Below the pieces are notes generated by a model. That model saw only the letters and a program-made list of their open reading frames with translations, made no database searches and was not told where the DNA came from. This document shows, piece by piece, positions 6,872-8,007 of a stretch of DNA of 8,007 nt. A program made the translations under genes and the position numbers. This stretch comes from Puniceicoccales bacterium (GTDB lineage: Bacteria; Verrucomicrobiota; Verrucomicrobiia; Opitutales; Oceanipulchritudinaceae), in the NCBI GenBank assembly GCA_030595525.1, contig JAUVDD010000063.1, forward strand, positions 1 through 8,007, written 5' to 3'. Positions within the stretch are counted from its first letter, which is position 1; every line of letters begins with the position of its first letter.

Positions 6872-8007
6872 ATGGCTAAAGATTGGTTAGCTGGAGTGGA
6901 TACGTCCTATGATGTGGTTGTCATTGGCAGCGGCATTGGTGGCCTGACGGCGGCGAACGTATTGGCAAAAGCAGGCCAGAAGGTCCTGGTGCTGGAACAT
7001 CACTACCAGTTTGGAGGGTTGGCGACTTGGTTTCGTCGACCCGGTGGCCATATATTCGATATTTCCCTCCATGGGTTTCCTTATGGGATGATCAAATCCT
7101 GCAGAAAATACTGGACCCGGGGAATTGCCGACAAAATCGAGCAGTTAAAGGATGTCCGGGTGAAAAATCCCCAGATGGATCTGCAGACAACATTTGATAA
7201 GGCCGACTTTATCAGGATTCTTGTGAACAATTTTGGTGTCAAAAAGGAGCGGGTGGATACTTTTTTCAAGCGCTTGTCGGAAATGAACTTTTATGATGAC
7301 GAGCGCCAGACCACCGGAGAGCTGTTCGAAGAGTTTTTCCCTGGAAGGAATGATGTCCACCGGCTGTTATTGGAACCGATTTCCTATGCCAATGGATCCG
7401 GAATGGATGATCCGGCAATCGCCTATGGCATCGTATTCTCCAATTTCATGAGCCATGGGGTCTTCATTTATAAAGGAGGCACCGATCAACTGATCAGGGA
7501 AATGACTAATGAGCTGCGCCGCAACGGAGTGGAGTTAAGAAAATGTGCCTTGGTGAAGGAGATTTTCACAGAAACCAGCGCGGATGGACATTCTGTGGTA
7601 ACCGGACTGATCGCCCAGAGCCAGAACAGCGGTGAATCCTTTGAGCCTAGAACCATTCGTTGCGAGGCAGTCCTTTCCAATGCCAATTTAAAAAGCACGG
7701 TTCTTGAGTTGGTTGGTCCGGAGCGATTCCGACCGGAATATATTTCGGAAATAAAATCCGTCCGGGTGAACACAAGTTCCTGCCAGGTATACATGGGAAT
7801 AAGGGAAGGTGAAAATATCCCGAATATCGGGGATTTGGTTTTCACCTCAGAATCGCCGACCTTTACCACGGAGGAATTGACCCGAATGCGCAGCAGTAGC
7901 AGGACTTTTTCGGTTTATTATCCGGACACCAGACCGCATTCGAAGCACCCGCGTTACACAATTGTGGCATCCATCAACGCCCGCTGGGCCAATTGGCAGG
8001 ATTTGAC
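6872..8007 (+). CDS. FAD-dependent oxidoreductase, phytoene desaturase/CRTISO-like, 3' end cut by window edge
   Basis: My plus-strand translation from ATG 6872-6874 stays open for 378 codons to the window edge; families of this type are usually about 490-550 residues. The N-terminus is a classic FAD-binding Rossmann motif, [29 protein letters not shown] (14-42), with GxGxxG at 19-24 and E42 at the end of the second strand to bind the ribose. It is followed by FGG (47-49), as in CrtI-type enzymes. A conserved-looking segment ([33 protein letters not shown]) matches the region in phytoene desaturases, carotenoid isomerases and retinol saturases where the FAD domain resumes. The substrate cannot be named: carotenoid, other polyprenoid or lipid are all possible. 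No crtB, crtE or other carotenoid gene is visible. The frame is open further upstream, with a possible TTG at 6794, but the Rossmann strand fits the ATG. There is no clear Shine-Dalgarno site. It is transcribed divergently from the aminotransferase. Confidence 0.9.
   Translation, partial: MAKDWLAGVDTSYDVVVIGSGIGGLTAANVLAKAGQKVLVLEHHYQFGGLATWFRRPGGHIFDISLHGFPYGMIKSCRKYWTRGIADKIEQLKDVRVKNPQMDLQTTFDKADFIRILVNNFGVKKERVDTFFKRLSEMNFYDDERQTTGELFEEFFPGRNDVHRLLLEPISYANGSGMDDPAIAYGIVFSNFMSHGVFIYKGGTDQLIREMTNELRRNGVELRKCALVKEIFTETSADGHSVVTGLIAQSQNSGESFEPRTIRCEAVLSNANLKSTVLELVGPERFRPEYISEIKSVRVNTSSCQVYMGIREGENIPNIGDLVFTSESPTFTTEELTRMRSSSRTFSVYYPDTRPHSKHPRYTIVASINARWANWQDL

Noticed and set aside
7486..7869. 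127-codon minus-strand open frame
   Set aside because: Antisense shadow of the FAD oxidoreductase, whose frame is continuous and shows a clear fold.

Overview
The window is ordinary bacterial chromosome with dense coding. Four genes run on the minus strand (right to left) and one partial gene runs on the plus strand at the right edge. The genes point to a Gram-negative-type bacterium of medium GC. The UvrA paralogue, the particular class V aminotransferase, the weak Shine-Dalgarno sites and the TTG start would fit Verrucomicrobiota or a related PVC/Bacteroidota lineage. That assignment is tentative, because no rRNA or other firm marker is present.

Layout from left to right. 1-2654 (minus): a UvrA-family excinuclease ATPase, cut at its C-terminus by the window edge. 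2658-3017 (minus): a 119-residue ArsC/Spx-like thioredoxin-fold protein with a CXXC motif. 3087-5615 (minus): a complete type IA DNA topoisomerase III (TopB), starting at TTG. 5640-6725 (minus): a class V PLP aminotransferase of the serine/alanine-glyoxylate or phosphoserine type. 6726-6871: the divergent intergenic region. 6872 to the right edge (plus): the first 378 residues of an FAD-dependent oxidoreductase of the phytoene-desaturase/carotenoid-isomerase (CrtI-like) superfamily.

The four minus-strand genes are spaced by 24, 69 and 3 bases and probably form one transcription unit, in the order aminotransferase, topB, arsC-like, uvrA-like. A possible promoter lies in the divergent gap. Topoisomerase III and UvrA both act on DNA structure and repair. 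The small CXXC protein between them could be a redox or regulatory partner, but nothing in the sequence proves that. The aminotransferase is metabolic, and its link to the others may be only positional. The oxidoreductase is transcribed away from the cluster.

I found no mobile element, CRISPR array, tRNA, rRNA, riboswitch or convincing undescribed system. The points most worth a second look are the half-lost first zinc finger of the UvrA paralogue, an eight-G run inside its second ABC signature motif, the non-ATG start of topB, and the unusual leader of the ArsC-like gene.
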